From positions 388,652 through 452,651 of the forward strand of contig CAWEBE010000081.1 of NCBI GenBank assembly GCA_963806735.1: a stretch of 64,000 nt of DNA. The letters are read 5' to 3'. Positions within the stretch are counted from its first letter, which is position 1; each line of letters starts with the position of its first letter. A program made the position numbers and the translations under genes. This document shows, one piece after another, positions 18,949 to 29,264 of the stretch. Under the pieces are notes generated by a model, which had not been told where the DNA came from, did no database searches, and saw only the letters and a list, made by a program, of their open reading frames with translations. This DNA comes from CADEFX01 sp963806735 (GTDB lineage Bacteria > Pseudomonadota > Alphaproteobacteria > Rhizobiales > Hyphomicrobiaceae).

Positions 18949-19584
18949 ATGAAGCTCGATTCAAAATACTTCGATTCCATTCGCGTCTCACCGCGCGTAG
19001 ATCGAGACGCGCAGGATACGAGCGACACCGCGCCTTTGTGCCAGTGGAAAGGATGCACTGAGGCGGGGCTGCATCGTGCGCCCAAGGGCCGCGGGCGGGA
19101 GGGGCAGTTCTACTTTTTTTGCATGGATCACGTGCGTCAGTACAATGCGTCCTACAACTACTTCGACGGCATGAGCAATACCGAGGTCGAAAGCTTCCGC
19201 AAGGACGCTGTGACCGGCCACCGTCCGACCTGGAAATTGGGCGAGAATGCCTGGGCGGCGGGTCGCGAGGCGCTGGCGGCAGCACGGCGCTACGCGCGAT
19301 TTGCGCGCGGACCGGCGCAGGATCCCCATAATGTTTTCGCGGAAAACGATCCGGCGGCCCAGCCACCAGGCGAGGCTCAGCGTCCCCTGCGCAATCTGGA
19401 GCGAAAGGCGCTCGACGCCCTATCCTTGAACGAAGGGGCTACTCGCATCGAGATCAAGGCGCGGTTCAAAGAGCTCGTCAAACGGCATCACCCAGACGCC
19501 AATGGCGGGGATCGCGGGGCGGAAGACAAGTTGCGCGAAATCATACAAGCCTATAATTATCTGAAGCAGGCGGGTCTCGTCTGA
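18949..19584 (+). CDS. J-domain (DnaJ-like) protein with N-terminal extension
   Basis: A 211-residue protein. The N-terminal ~80 residues carry a Cys/His-containing segment (CQWKGCTEAGLHRAP and FFCMDHVRQYNASYNYF). The C-terminal ~65 residues are a J domain with LNEGATRIEIKARFKELVKRHHPDAN; the HPD triad is His181-Pro182-Asp183. It should stimulate DnaK. Start at Met 18949 fits the rhizobial family (MKLDSKYFDSIRV). The place just before cobS is conserved in relatives. Confidence 0.9.
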   Translation: MKLDSKYFDSIRVSPRVDRDAQDTSDTAPLCQWKGCTEAGLHRAPKGRGREGQFYFFCMDHVRQYNASYNYFDGMSNTEVESFRKDAVTGHRPTWKLGENAWAAGREALAAARRYARFARGPAQDPHNVFAENDPAAQPPGEAQRPLRNLERKALDALSLNEGATRIEIKARFKELVKRHHPDANGGDRGAEDKLREIIQAYNYLKQAGLV

Positions 19585-19677
19585 ACCGCCCCGAATACCC
19601 ACCCCAGCAAGCCGGCGCCGGACGCCCTCAGATCCGGGCAGCGTCTGGTAAGGCAACAGGACCGGAACTCAACGACA

Positions 19678-20670
19678 ATGCGCGCGCAAACCCAAGCCGG
19701 CGTTCCCGGCCTGCCGGACATGAAGGTGTCCGTGCGTCAGGTCTTTGGCATCGATACGGACCTCGAGGTACCGGCCTATTCGAAGGGCGAGGACCATGTT
19801 CCCGATCTCGACCCCGACTACTTGTTCAACAAGGAAGTGACGCTCGCTATCCTCGCCGGCTTCAAGCACAACCGGCGCGTCATGATCCAGGGCTATCACG
19901 GCACCGGCAAGTCGACCCATGTCGAGCAGGTGGCCGCGCGCCTCAACTGGCCTTGCGTCCGGATCAACCTCGACAGCCACGTGTCGCGCATCGACCTCAT
20001 CGGCAAGGATGCGATCGTGCTGAAGGATGGCAAGCAGGTCACCGAGTTTCGCGAGGGGATGCTGCCCTGGGCGCTCCAGAACAACATCGCGCTCTGCTTC
20101 GATGAGTATGACGCCGGCCGGCCGGATGTGATGTTCGTGATCCAGCGCGTCCTGGAAGTCTCCGGCAAGCTGACGCTGCTGGATCAGACCAAGGTGATCC
20201 GGCCGCACCCGGCGTTCCGGATGTTCTCTACGACGAACACAATTGGCTTGGGCGACACTTCGGGCCTCTACCACGGCACACAGCAGATCAACCAGGGCCA
20301 GATGGATCGCTGGTCGATCGTGGCGACGCTCAACTACCTGCCGCACGACGACGAGGTCGGCATCGTGTTGGCCAAGGCAAAGTCGTACAACAAGAGCGAA
20401 GCCAAACGGAAGGTCATCAACAACATGGTGCGCGTGGCGGACCTGACGCGGTCGGCCTTCATGAACGGCGATCTGTCGACCGTCATGAGCCCGCGCACGG
20501 TGCTGACATGGGCCGAGAACGCCGAAATCTTCGGCAGCACCGGCTTTGCCTTCCGTATGACCTTCCTCAACAAGTGCGATGAGCTGGAGCGGCCGCTGGT
20601 CGCGGAGTTCTATCAGCGCTGCTTCGGCGAGGAGCTGCCCGAGAGTGCCGCCAACCTCGTGCTCAGCTGA
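19678..20670 (+). CDS. cobS: Aerobic cobaltochelatase subunit CobS
   Basis: A 330-residue AAA+ ATPase that, with CobT and CobN, inserts cobalt into hydrogenobyrinate a,c-diamide in aerobic cobalamin synthesis. Walker A GYHGTGKST (72-80), Walker B region ALCFDEYDAGRPDVMFVIQRVLE and sensor segment FRMFSTTNTIGLGDTSGLYHGTQ are exactly CobS. It is followed 8 bases later by cobT, as normal. No cobN or other cob gene is here. Confidence 0.97.
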   Translation: MRAQTQAGVPGLPDMKVSVRQVFGIDTDLEVPAYSKGEDHVPDLDPDYLFNKEVTLAILAGFKHNRRVMIQGYHGTGKSTHVEQVAARLNWPCVRINLDSHVSRIDLIGKDAIVLKDGKQVTEFREGMLPWALQNNIALCFDEYDAGRPDVMFVIQRVLEVSGKLTLLDQTKVIRPHPAFRMFSTTNTIGLGDTSGLYHGTQQINQGQMDRWSIVATLNYLPHDDEVGIVLAKAKSYNKSEAKRKVINNMVRVADLTRSAFMNGDLSTVMSPRTVLTWAENAEIFGSTGFAFRMTFLNKCDELERPLVAEFYQRCFGEELPESAANLVLS

Positions 20671-20678
20671 GGCGGTAA

Positions 20679-22575
20679 ATGGCAGCATCCGCTGGCACGA
20701 AGAAGAAGGAGGCCCCGTCCGAGCCCTTCAAGCGGGCGCTCGGCTTGGCCGTGCGTGCCATCGCCGGCGATGAGCTGGTTCAGGTGTCCTACGCGCCGGG
20801 CAAGCCAGAGCTGGACGGCAAGAACGTGCAATTGCCCGAGCCGTCACGGGTGCCCTCGCAGAAGGAGATTGCGGTCATCCGCGGCTGGGCGGACAGTCTG
20901 GCCCTGACGGCAGCGGTGCACGACGGCAAGCTGCATGCGCGGCTGGCGCCCGAGGCCGGGCCGGCGCGCATGGTTTTCGAGGCGGTAGAGCGCGCACGCG
21001 TGGAGGCGCTGGGCGCCAACCGCATGTCCGGCATGGCGGCCAATCTCACCGCCAAGATCGAGGACGTGTATGGGCACGGCCGTTTTGCAGAGGTGACGGA
21101 CCGGGCCGATGCGCCGATCGAGGACGCGCTTTCACTCATCGTGCGCGAGCGGCTTACCGGGCTGAAGCCCCCCGAGACGGCGCAGGCGCTTGTAGACGTA
21201 TGGCGGCCGTGGATCGAGGAGCGCGCCGCCAAGGCGCTCGCGCGCATGGAAAGCGTAGCCGACGATCAGGCCTCGTTCGGCCGGATCATGCGTGATGTCT
21301 TGAAGGCGCTGGACCTGTCGGAGGAGCTGGCGGAGGGCGAGCAGGAGGACGGCGAAAGCGAGAACGACGACCAGCCCGACGGCGGCGATGCGGAGTTGCA
21401 AGACGACGCAGATAATCCTGATGCGCAAGATCAGTCGGATGAGCAGCGCGCGGACAGCGAGGACGGAGAAACGACCGAGTCCGAGGCTGGCGAGACGGAC
21501 CAATTCGACGCCGATAGCGACGGCGACGAGATGGCCGATACGCGCGAGCCCTGGCGGCCCAACACCAACGTTCTCGATAACCCCGAGGCTTACGGTTACA
21601 AGGTTTTCAATCGCACCTTCGACGAGGAGATCGCGGCCGACGAGCTGTCGACGCCCGATGAGCTGGAGCGCTTGCGCTCGTTCCTCGACAAGGAGCTGCG
21701 CAACCTGTCGGGCGCCGTCTCGCGTCTCGCCAACCGCCTGCAGCGCAAGCTGTTGGCCCAGCAGAACCGTGCCTGGGATTTCGATCTCGAGGAGGGCATG
21801 CTGGATGTCCGACGGCTGCCGCGCATCATCATCGACCCTATGTTCCCGCTGTCCTATAAGCGGGAGCGCGACACCGATTTCCGTGACACGGTCGTCACGC
21901 TGTTGCTCGACAATTCGGGCTCCATGCGTGGCCGGCCGATCATGGTTGCTGCCTGCTGCGCCGATATCCTGGCGCGCACCCTCGAGCGCTGCGGGGTCAA
22001 GGTGGAGATTCTGGGCTTCACCACACGAGCGTGGAAGGGCGGCCAGTCTCGGGAAGCCTGGCTCGCCGCCGGCAAACCCGCAAACCCGGGCCGGCTCAAC
22101 GATCTGCGTCATGTCATCTACAAAACCGCGGACTCTCCGTGGCGGCGCTCCAAGCGCAGTCTCGCGCTGATGATGCGCGAGGGACTGCTGAAGGAGAACA
22201 TCGACGGCGAGGCGCTGGCCTGGGCGCACAACCGCCTGCTCGTGCGGTCCGAGCAGCGCAAGATTCTCATGATGATTTCCGACGGTGCGCCGGTCGATGA
22301 TTTCGACCTTGTCGGTCAATTCCGGATGCTATCTCGAAAGGCACCTGCGTCAGGTCATCGAGGAGATCGAGACGCGCTCGCCGGTCGAGCTCATTGCCAT
22401 CGGCATCGGGCATGACGTCACGCGTTACTACCGGCGTGCCGTAACCATCACCGATCCAACCGAGCTGGCAGGCGCCATGACCGATCAGCTGGTAGAGCTG
22501 TTCGACGAAAAAGTCGGCAAAGTTCCGGAGGGGCAAGCAACACCCAGGCCGAGGGCACGCCGCAGCCTGCATTGA
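20679..22575 (+). pseudogene. cobT: Aerobic cobaltochelatase subunit CobT, interrupted by one +1 frameshift
   Basis: The frame from 20679 covers the N-terminal helical domain, a very acidic linker (~213-288) and the von Willebrand A-like domain with MIDAS DNSGSM (Asp411). It shifts at 22301-22303, where GATGATTTCGACC should read GATGATTCGACC. With one T removed, the protein continues as DDSTLSVNSGCYLERHLRQVI into the second frame and ends at 22575, giving the expected ~631 residues. Everything else looks intact and under selection, so I regard this as a sequence error in an essential cobalamin gene rather than a real pseudogene. Confidence 0.9.
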
Positions 22576-22621
22576 CGGTGTGCAGGCTCGCAAATCGCAA
22601 GTCCATCATCTGTTTGGGAGA

Positions 22622-23686
22622 ATGGCACGAGCCATGACCAGTCGTCGCCTACTCCTGAGCTGCCTTGGTTTCACGCTCGTGTGCGGCGGCGCCCTGGCAG
22701 AGGCTACGCTCGAATCCGCGAGCCGGCCGCTCGAGGTCCGGGCCAGCAGGATTGCCAGCTTCGAGAAGGCCAATCCCTCGCGCAAGCGTTTCGGCCGTCT
22801 CGAGTTTCGGGGCGGGCTCGTGCTCACCTCGGACAACGACAAGTTCGGTGGGCTTTCAGATCTCGTAATCGCCGCGGACGGCCGGCGATTCACGGCCGTT
22901 ACGGATGAGGGCAGCTGGCTCGCAGGTGAGATTGTGCTCGAGGGAGCTATGCCAACGGGGCTCGCCAATGTGCAACTTGGCCGGCTCTTGGCCATGAGCG
23001 GGAGGGAGCTCGAGAGGAAACCGAACAGCGACGCAGAAGGCATGGCGTTGCTGAATGGGGACTTGACGCGCGGTACTGTCCTGATCGCCTTTGAACGCAA
23101 TCACCGCATCGGCAGATTTCCCGTTCGCAACGGCGCCATATCTGCCCCGACGGGCTACATCAAACTGCCTGCCGAAGCGCGGCGCATGAAATCCAACAGC
23201 GGGATCGAAGCGGTGGCGGTGCTGCAAGGAGGGCCGCACAAGGGCTCTATTCTCGCTATTGCGGAGCGCCTCACCGATCCCGAAGGCAATCATACGGGCT
23301 GGCTCTGGATCAAAGATACGCCGCGGCGCATCACCATCCGGGACATCCGAGAGTTCGACATAACGTCGGCTGCTGCTCTCCCCGATGGAGCGGTGATTAT
23401 TCTCGAACGGCGTTTCCGCTGGGCCGAAGGCGTGAAAATGCGCATGCGATATCTAAAGGCCGCAACGCTTGCGCCAGGTGCCCCAATCGAGGGCGAAACC
23501 CTATTCGAAGCGGATATGAGCTACGAGATCGACAACATGGAAGGCCTCGCCGTTTACAAGGGCGCGCAAGGCGAGACGGTTCTGACGCTGGTGTCGGACA
23601 ACAATTTCAACACCACGCTGCAGCGCACTCTGCTGCTGCAGTTCACGCTCCTGGCAGAAGGGCTGGCTGATGCAGGTGCGCGGTAG
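22622..23686 (+). CDS. Secreted esterase-like/phytase-like beta-propeller protein
   Basis: A 354-residue exported protein. The signal peptide is SRRLLLSCLGFTLVCGGALA. The mature part matches the phytase-like/esterase-like domain (PF13449 type): GGLSDLVIAADGRRFTAVTDEG near the start, NSDAEGMALL, SNSGIEAVAVL, and DNMEGLAVY near the end. Two ATGs (22622, 22634) are usable; a GTG at 22580 also lies in frame. Enzymatic activity is unproven for most members. It follows cobT by ~45 bases. Confidence 0.85.
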   Translation: MARAMTSRRLLLSCLGFTLVCGGALAEATLESASRPLEVRASRIASFEKANPSRKRFGRLEFRGGLVLTSDNDKFGGLSDLVIAADGRRFTAVTDEGSWLAGEIVLEGAMPTGLANVQLGRLLAMSGRELERKPNSDAEGMALLNGDLTRGTVLIAFERNHRIGRFPVRNGAISAPTGYIKLPAEARRMKSNSGIEAVAVLQGGPHKGSILAIAERLTDPEGNHTGWLWIKDTPRRITIRDIREFDITSAAALPDGAVIILERRFRWAEGVKMRMRYLKAATLAPGAPIEGETLFEADMSYEIDNMEGLAVYKGAQGETVLTLVSDNNFNTTLQRTLLLQFTLLAEGLADAGAR

Positions 23687-23710
23687 CACTGGGCCAAGCC
23701 GACGGCTGGA

Positions 23711-24007
23711 TCAAGCTACAGCTGCGGTTTCCTTCGCTTTGCGCACCTCGCGCCGCAGGCGGCGGCAGCGGTCCGAAAGCTCCTCCTCCCGCGCCTTGAG
23801 CAGGTAGGCGTCGAGGCCGCCCCGATGCTCGACCGACTTCAGCGCATGTGCACTGACGCGCAGCCGCACCTTGCGCTTCAAAGCATCGCTGATCAGCGTG
23901 ACGCTGCACAGATTGGGGCGGAACGTACGCTTGGTCTTGTTCTCGGCGTGGCTCCGCAGTTGGCCGGACATCGGCAACTTGCCGGTCAGCTCACAGCGCC
24001 TGGTCAT
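23711..24007 (-). CDS. rpmB: 50S ribosomal protein L28
   Basis: A 98-residue ribosomal protein: start MTRRCELTGKLPMSGQLRSHAENKTKR, then FRPNLCSVTLISDALKR and RVSAHALKSVEHRGGLDAYLL. This is full-length alphaproteobacterial L28 with its helical tail. The start at 24007 has GGAGG-type Shine-Dalgarno sequence directly upstream; the longer open frame to 24085 is not used. Confidence 0.97.
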   Translation of the reverse strand: MTRRCELTGKLPMSGQLRSHAENKTKRTFRPNLCSVTLISDALKRKVRLRVSAHALKSVEHRGGLDAYLLKAREEELSDRCRRLRREVRKAKETAAVA

Positions 24008-24310
24008 TGGAGGCTCCTCGGTTCTGACGCCCCGGCGCTCGTGCGCTGGCAGGGCAACAGTCAAATGGGATTCCCATGGGCTCAAAGCCCATCGGGTCGG
24101 CGCCTCTATAGGCGTCGTGAATGCCCAACGTCAAGGCTCCGTATGGTATTTGCGGAGGGCCAGCGTTCCAAAACTGGTAGCCGATCAGCCGTTTGTTAAG
24201 GAATAGCGGGCACATTCGCCGCACCATATATTTGTCGCAAAAGCCCCCTACCGCTGACGGTTGTGTTGGCCGTGTCAGTACGCTGCGTGGGCTCGTGGAG
24301 GAGTGGCGTC
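24008..24310. other. Intergenic region between rpmB and DUF3108 gene
   Basis: About 300 bases of divergent spacer with no coding potential I can support. It must contain the strong rpmB promoter and the promoter of the DUF3108 gene. I see no tRNA or clear hairpin. Confidence 0.4.
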
Positions 24311-25174
24311 ATGGCGTCGGACCCAGTGTTCAAGCGAAATACGCTTGCTGGGAAGATGTGTAAGCTTGCCGTGTCGATGTTGCTGCTGCCTTTCGCAGGC
24401 GGCATAGCGGCGGCAGCGGAGCCCTGGCCACATGAAGTCCAGGCCTTGTACAAGGTGCGCTTCAATGGTTTCGAGATCGGCACCTTCGAGTTCAACGCCA
24501 CCGTCAACGCACAGACTTATGTCTTGACCGGCAACGCCCAGCTTTCGGCGCTCCTTGGAACGCTGAGCTGGAAAGGTGAGACGCGCGCGGCTGGAACACT
24601 CGCGGCTCATGCTCCCAAACCGGCTGGCTACACTTTCGATTTCAACGGCATCGGCAAGAACGGCTCGATCAGGATGAGCTTTGCTGGTGACGCCATCACG
24701 AACGTGTCGCACGCGCCACCGTTGGAGCCTCAGCCCGACACGGTGCCAGTGCGCGACGAGCATTTGAAGGGTGTGCTCGACCCATTGACCGCAGTCATGG
24801 CTCTCGCCCGCAGCAGCAACGGCAGTGCGTGCGGCCGCAAGCTGGCGGTTTTCGATGGTCGGCAACGCTTCGATCTGATGCTGACGTTCAGCAGAGAGGA
24901 GCGTGTGGTCGAGGCAAAGCCCAGCGGGCAGCCGGATACGGCTGTCGTTTGCCGTGTTCAGTTCATCCCCCTCAGTGGGCACAAAATGAACGCCGAGACC
25001 CAGCACATGGCCAGTACCGACGGTATTGAGCTGGTCCTGCGGCCCGTACCAAGCGCCAACCTGTTCGTTCCCTACCAGATCACAATCCCCACCATAGCCG
25101 GATCGGCTACGCTGACCTCACACTGGGTTCAAATCACGACAGAGCGCCGTGGCCAGATCGCCCTGGTTTATTGA
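24311..25174 (+). CDS. DUF3108 domain-containing secreted protein
   Basis: A 287-residue protein with an N-terminal export signal (MCKLAVSMLLLPFAGGIAAAAEP). The mature part (YKVRFNGFEIGTFEFNATVNAQTYVLTGNAQLSALLGTL) is the start of the DUF3108 fold, a lipocalin-like envelope beta-barrel of unknown function. ATG 24311 follows GGAGGAG; ATG 24356 is an alternative that leaves only the signal peptide. The rpmB - DUF3108 - helicase order is a familiar rhizobial arrangement. Confidence 0.85.
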   Translation: MASDPVFKRNTLAGKMCKLAVSMLLLPFAGGIAAAAEPWPHEVQALYKVRFNGFEIGTFEFNATVNAQTYVLTGNAQLSALLGTLSWKGETRAAGTLAAHAPKPAGYTFDFNGIGKNGSIRMSFAGDAITNVSHAPPLEPQPDTVPVRDEHLKGVLDPLTAVMALARSSNGSACGRKLAVFDGRQRFDLMLTFSREERVVEAKPSGQPDTAVVCRVQFIPLSGHKMNAETQHMASTDGIELVLRPVPSANLFVPYQITIPTIAGSATLTSHWVQITTERRGQIALVY

Positions 25175-25361
25175 CACGGCGCTGCCAGAACGCCGAATTT
25201 TCGTCTCCAGAAAGAGGCAAACGATGCGCGTTCCGCAATTCGGACGCACGTCGTGTAACAGTCTTTCTGTATAGGCGAGACTTGATTGCCGCGGCACACT
25301 CTGCGATGCCTCGTGATGCGACTACCGCAGGTTCCATGGTGGTCCAAGCTAGGGGATGGGC

Positions 25362-28300
25362 ATGTCGCTTGAAACCCGCATCCGCAATGTGACGGCCGTG
25401 CTGGGCCCCACCAACACGGGCAAGACGCACCTCGCCATCGAACGCATGCTCGGGCACGAGTCCGGGCTGATCGGCCTGCCGCTGCGGCTCCTCGCGCGCG
25501 AAGTCTATGACAAGGTTGCTGCGCGCGCCGGTAAGGAGAACGTGGCGCTTATCACAGGCGAGGAGAAGATCAAGCCGGAGCGTCCGCGTTTCTGGGTGTG
25601 CACGGTCGAGGCCATGCCGCGTGAGGTGGATGTCGACTTCCTCGCCATCGATGAGGTGCAGCTGGCGGCCGACCCGGAGCGGGGGCATGTGTTCACGGAC
25701 CGGCTGCTGCATGCGCGAGCGCGGTCCGAGACGCTGCTGCTGGGCGCCGGCACAATGCGCGAGGCGATCAGCGAGCTCATACCCGGCGCCAACTTCATCT
25801 CGCGGCCGCGGCTGTCCAAGCTCGCCTACTCCGGACAGAAGAAGATCACGCGGCTGCCGAAGCGATCGGCGTTGGTGGCCTTCTCGGCCGGCGAGGTCTA
25901 TGCCATTGCCGAGCTCATTCGGCGTCAGCTTGGCGGCGCCGCTGTGGTGCTGGGCGCCCTATCTCCACGCACGCGCAACGCCCAGGTCGCGCTCTACCAG
26001 AATGGTGATGTGGAATATCTCGTGGCCACCGATGCGATCGGCATGGGGCTCAATCTCGACGTCGACCACGTCGCTTTTGCTGCGGTGCGCAAGTTCGATG
26101 GCCATCATCACCGTAGCCTGACGCCGAGTGAGCTCGGTCAGATCGCCGGCCGTGCCGGCCGGCACATGAACGATGGCACGTTCGGTGTGACCGGCGATGT
26201 CGAGCCGTTCAGCGCCGACCTCGTGGAGCGCCTCGAGACGCACGAGTTCGATACGGTGAAGATGCTGCAGTGGCGCAACCGGAGCCTGGATTTCGGTTCT
26301 GTCTCACGCCTGCGCGAGAGCCTGCGCCAGCCACCGCGGGAGGCGCGACTGCAACGCGCACGCATTGCAGACGACGTTATGGCGCTGGAGACCGTCAGCG
26401 CGGATCAACAGATCGCAGACGTGGCCGTGAGCCCAGCGGCCGTGGCCAAGCTGTGGGAGGTGTGCCAAGTCCCAGACTACAGGAAGATCTCGTCGCAGAA
26501 CCACGCCGAGCTGGTGGCGACGCTCTACAAGTTCCTCATGGGAACAGAGGAGCGTATCCCCGCCGACTGGTTCGCCAGTCAGGTGGCTTTGGCCGACCGG
26601 ACGGACGGTGACATCGACACTCTTGCCAATCGCATCGCGCATATCCGCACCTGGACCTTCGTCTCGAACAGGGCCGATTGGCTGGCTGACCCCGAGCATT
26701 GGCAGGGGCGCACGCGCGAGATCGAGGACAGCCTGTCGGACGCCCTGCACGAACAGTTGACGCAGCGCTTTGTCGACAAGCGCACGAGCGCGCTCATGCG
26801 TGGCTTGCGCGACAAGCAGGATCTCAACGCCGAAATCGGCGCCGATGGTGCGATCCGCGTGGAGAACCATTACGTCGGCCGGCTGAAAGGCTTCCGATTC
26901 TCACCGGATGCTCAGGGCCAGGCCGAGGGCATCCACGGCAAGGCGGCGCGCAACGCTGCCGCGCACGTGCTGGCCAAGGAACTGGCTATGCGCGCACGCA
27001 GGGTCGCAGCCGCCAAGAGTGATGCCTTCAAGCTGACGCGACAAGCGCGCGTGTTGTGGCGCGAGGAGGAGATCGCACGCCTGGAGGTGGGCGAGGACCC
27101 ACTGAAGCCATCAATTCATGTCCTCTGCGACGATCACCTCTCGGGGCCCGACAAGGAAAAGGTCCAGAACCGGTTGGAGGCGTGGCTAACGGAGATCATT
27201 GGTGAGCGGCTCAAGCCGCTGATGGACCTCGCCGCCGATCAGGAGATCGTAGGTCTTGCCCGTGGCATCGCCTTCCGCCTGTCCGAGAACTTCGGCATCG
27301 TGAAGCGTGAGGGAGTCGCGGAGGAGATTCGGACGCTCGAGCAGCAGGCGCGCGCGCAGCTTAGGCGGCATGGCGTGCGATTTGGCGCGTTCAACATCTA
27401 CTTGCCGGTCCTCTTGAAACCCGCCGCGGCCGAGCTGACCCTAGTGTTGTGGGCACTGAAGCACAGTGCAATGAATGGTCTGTCCCTCGAAGCACTGCCG
27501 GAACCGCCACGAGCTGGCCTGACCTCGGTTGTCGCTGAATTGGCGTTGCCCGAAGCATTCTACCGGGCCGCGGGTTATCATTTGTGCGGTCCGCGTGCGA
27601 TCCGCGTCGACATGCTCGAGCGGCTCGCCGATCTGATCCGGCCGCTGCTGGCTTGGCGCGTCGATAGCTCGAGTGAGCCACCGAAGGGCGCCAGCGGAGA
27701 CGGTGGGTTCACGGTGATCCCGGAAATGATGTCGATCCTGGGCTGCTCCTCCGGGGAGCTCAGCGAAGTCTTGAAGACTCTGGGTTTTCGGGTCGAGCGC
27801 AAACCCATGCTCTCACCGCAGCCGGCAGCTCCTGCGAATGCTGCAGACCGCGCCGTAGATGTGGTCCCTTCCCAGTTGCCGGCTGCCGAGGATCAAACCT
27901 CCGTAGAGAAGGAGGGACTTGCCCTTGATTTGGCGCATGCAGCCGTCGTATCGCCGCATGCGACTTTGGAATCTGACATCGAACAGCCACTGGCTGCGCA
28001 GCAGGCGGCTACCGAGGCCGCCGCCCCTGCGCTGCCCGACCCGCCCAAGGTCATCGTCGACGAACTCAAATCCATCGAGGTCTGGCGCCCGCGCCGTCGC
28101 GCACGGGGAGATCGTGAGCAGAAAGGTCCGCCCAGGAGGGATGCCGGGGAAGGCTCAGGAGAGCGGGAGACGGGGCAGAGGCCGCATCGGCACCAAAGGC
28201 CCGATCGTCGCGGAAGACCCGACCGCCGCAGGGATGAAGGCCAACGGCGCAAGGGTGATGATCATCCTCGCCCGGATGTGCGGTCGGCAGCACCCCAGAG

Positions 28301-28394
28301 GCGTGGTGGTGTCGACCCCGACTCTCCGTTTGCGGCGCTGGGTGCGCTCAAGTCCGAGCTCGAGAAGCGCGCCAAGGAACAAGGCACGACATGA
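25362..28394 (+). CDS. Suv3-like DEAD/DExH-box RNA helicase
   Basis: A 1010-residue helicase resembling mitochondrial Suv3 and rhizobial MgpS. Motif I is GPTNTGKTHL (15-24), motif II DEVQ at 97-100, motif VI QIAGRAGRH near ~264. Unlike typical DEAD proteins it begins right at motif I. A long helical middle part follows, and the last ~100 residues are Arg/Lys/Gly-rich and disordered (RRRARGDREQKGPPRRD onward), probably an RNA-binding tail. Start ATG 25362 has AGGGG upstream. The stop overlaps the S4 gene start (ATGA), so the pair is co-translated. A role in RNA decay or ribosome-linked RNA remodelling is inferred. Confidence 0.9.
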   Translation: MSLETRIRNVTAVLGPTNTGKTHLAIERMLGHESGLIGLPLRLLAREVYDKVAARAGKENVALITGEEKIKPERPRFWVCTVEAMPREVDVDFLAIDEVQLAADPERGHVFTDRLLHARARSETLLLGAGTMREAISELIPGANFISRPRLSKLAYSGQKKITRLPKRSALVAFSAGEVYAIAELIRRQLGGAAVVLGALSPRTRNAQVALYQNGDVEYLVATDAIGMGLNLDVDHVAFAAVRKFDGHHHRSLTPSELGQIAGRAGRHMNDGTFGVTGDVEPFSADLVERLETHEFDTVKMLQWRNRSLDFGSVSRLRESLRQPPREARLQRARIADDVMALETVSADQQIADVAVSPAAVAKLWEVCQVPDYRKISSQNHAELVATLYKFLMGTEERIPADWFASQVALADRTDGDIDTLANRIAHIRTWTFVSNRADWLADPEHWQGRTREIEDSLSDALHEQLTQRFVDKRTSALMRGLRDKQDLNAEIGADGAIRVENHYVGRLKGFRFSPDAQGQAEGIHGKAARNAAAHVLAKELAMRARRVAAAKSDAFKLTRQARVLWREEEIARLEVGEDPLKPSIHVLCDDHLSGPDKEKVQNRLEAWLTEIIGERLKPLMDLAADQEIVGLARGIAFRLSENFGIVKREGVAEEIRTLEQQARAQLRRHGVRFGAFNIYLPVLLKPAAAELTLVLWALKHSAMNGLSLEALPEPPRAGLTSVVAELALPEAFYRAAGYHLCGPRAIRVDMLERLADLIRPLLAWRVDSSSEPPKGASGDGGFTVIPEMMSILGCSSGELSEVLKTLGFRVERKPMLSPQPAAPANAADRAVDVVPSQLPAAEDQTSVEKEGLALDLAHAAVVSPHATLESDIEQPLAAQQAATEAAAPALPDPPKVIVDELKSIEVWRPRRRARGDREQKGPPRRDAGEGSGERETGQRPHRHQRPDRRGRPDRRRDEGQRRKGDDHPRPDVRSAAPQRRGGVDPDSPFAALGALKSELEKRAKEQGTT

Positions 28395-28801
28395 GGCCCA
28401 ACTACGATGCCATGGGTGACGGTGATCTGTCCGAATCCAGGCGGCTCGATAAATGGCTCTGGTACGCCCGTGTCGTCAAATCGCGGACCCTGGCAGCAGG
28501 TCTGATCGCGGATGGTAAGGCGCGGCTTAACCGCAACAAGGTTTTGAAGCCCAGCCAGGGCGTGCGGGCGGGCGACGTTCTCACCGTGGCAATCGGTCCC
28601 AAAGTGAGAGTGCTCAAGATACTTGCCCTCGGCGAGCGTCGCGGACCGCCGATGGAGGCGAAGGCCCTCTACGAGGACCTCACACCCGGCAACGGTGTTG
28701 TCGCTCACCATGACCAGCATGAGACTGGCGGACGTCTTCCGGGATCCGGAAGGCCAACCAAGCGGGACCGGCGCCTGACGGAGCGGCTCAAGGGCGAGTG
28801 A
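28391..28801 (+). CDS. S4-domain RNA-binding protein (HslR/Hsp15-like)
   Basis: A 136-residue protein with one S4 RNA-binding domain (RRLDKWLWYARVVKSRTLAAGLIADGKARLNRNKVLKPSQGVRAGDVLTV) and a basic tail (SGRPTKRDRRLTERLKG). It is homologous in design to Hsp15, which recycles stalled 50S subunits carrying peptidyl-tRNA. Coupled by ATGA overlap to the helicase gene, suggesting a shared RNA task. Confidence 0.92.
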   Translation: MRPNYDAMGDGDLSESRRLDKWLWYARVVKSRTLAAGLIADGKARLNRNKVLKPSQGVRAGDVLTVAIGPKVRVLKILALGERRGPPMEAKALYEDLTPGNGVVAHHDQHETGGRLPGSGRPTKRDRRLTERLKGE

Positions 28802-28925
28802 GCTTGTCTCGCTGCGTGCTTTGCTCTAGGGAATGCGCGCGCTGCTTTGCGAGAACCCGCCCTGTGCGGGCGTCTGGTCCCGAACCCCATACATAACCGG
28901 CAAAGCATGGGCTTGGGTGAAGCCA

Positions 28926-29264
28926 ATGACCTATATCGTCAACGAGAACTGCATAAAGTGTAAATACACGGACTGTGTCGAGGTGTGCCCAGTCGATTGC
29001 TTCTACGAAGGCGAGAACATGCTCGTCATTCACCCTGACGAATGTATCGATTGCGGAGTATGCGAGCCTGAATGTCCCGTCGAGGCCATCAAACCGGATA
29101 CAGAGCCCAGCCTGGAGAAGTGGCTGGAGCTTAACCGGGAGTTCGCTGACAAGTGGCCAAATATCACGGCCAAGAAGGCGGCTCCGCCGGATGCAGATAA
29201 GTATAAGGACGAAAAGAATAAATTTGAAAAATACTTTATTGACGCGCCAGGCGAGGGGGACTGA
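28926..29264 (+). CDS. fdxA: Seven-iron ferredoxin FdxA
   Basis: A 112-residue ferredoxin. Cysteines 9, 17, 21 and 50 are placed for a [3Fe-4S] cluster and 25, 40, 43 and 46 for a [4Fe-4S] cluster, the Azotobacter FdI pattern; C12 is extra. The C-terminal helix is long and acidic-to-basic (KWLELNREFADKWPNITAKK). Met 28926 is the family start. Its position between an S4 protein and carD is the usual rhizobial order. Confidence 0.96.
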   Translation: MTYIVNENCIKCKYTDCVEVCPVDCFYEGENMLVIHPDECIDCGVCEPECPVEAIKPDTEPSLEKWLELNREFADKWPNITAKKAAPPDADKYKDEKNKFEKYFIDAPGEGD

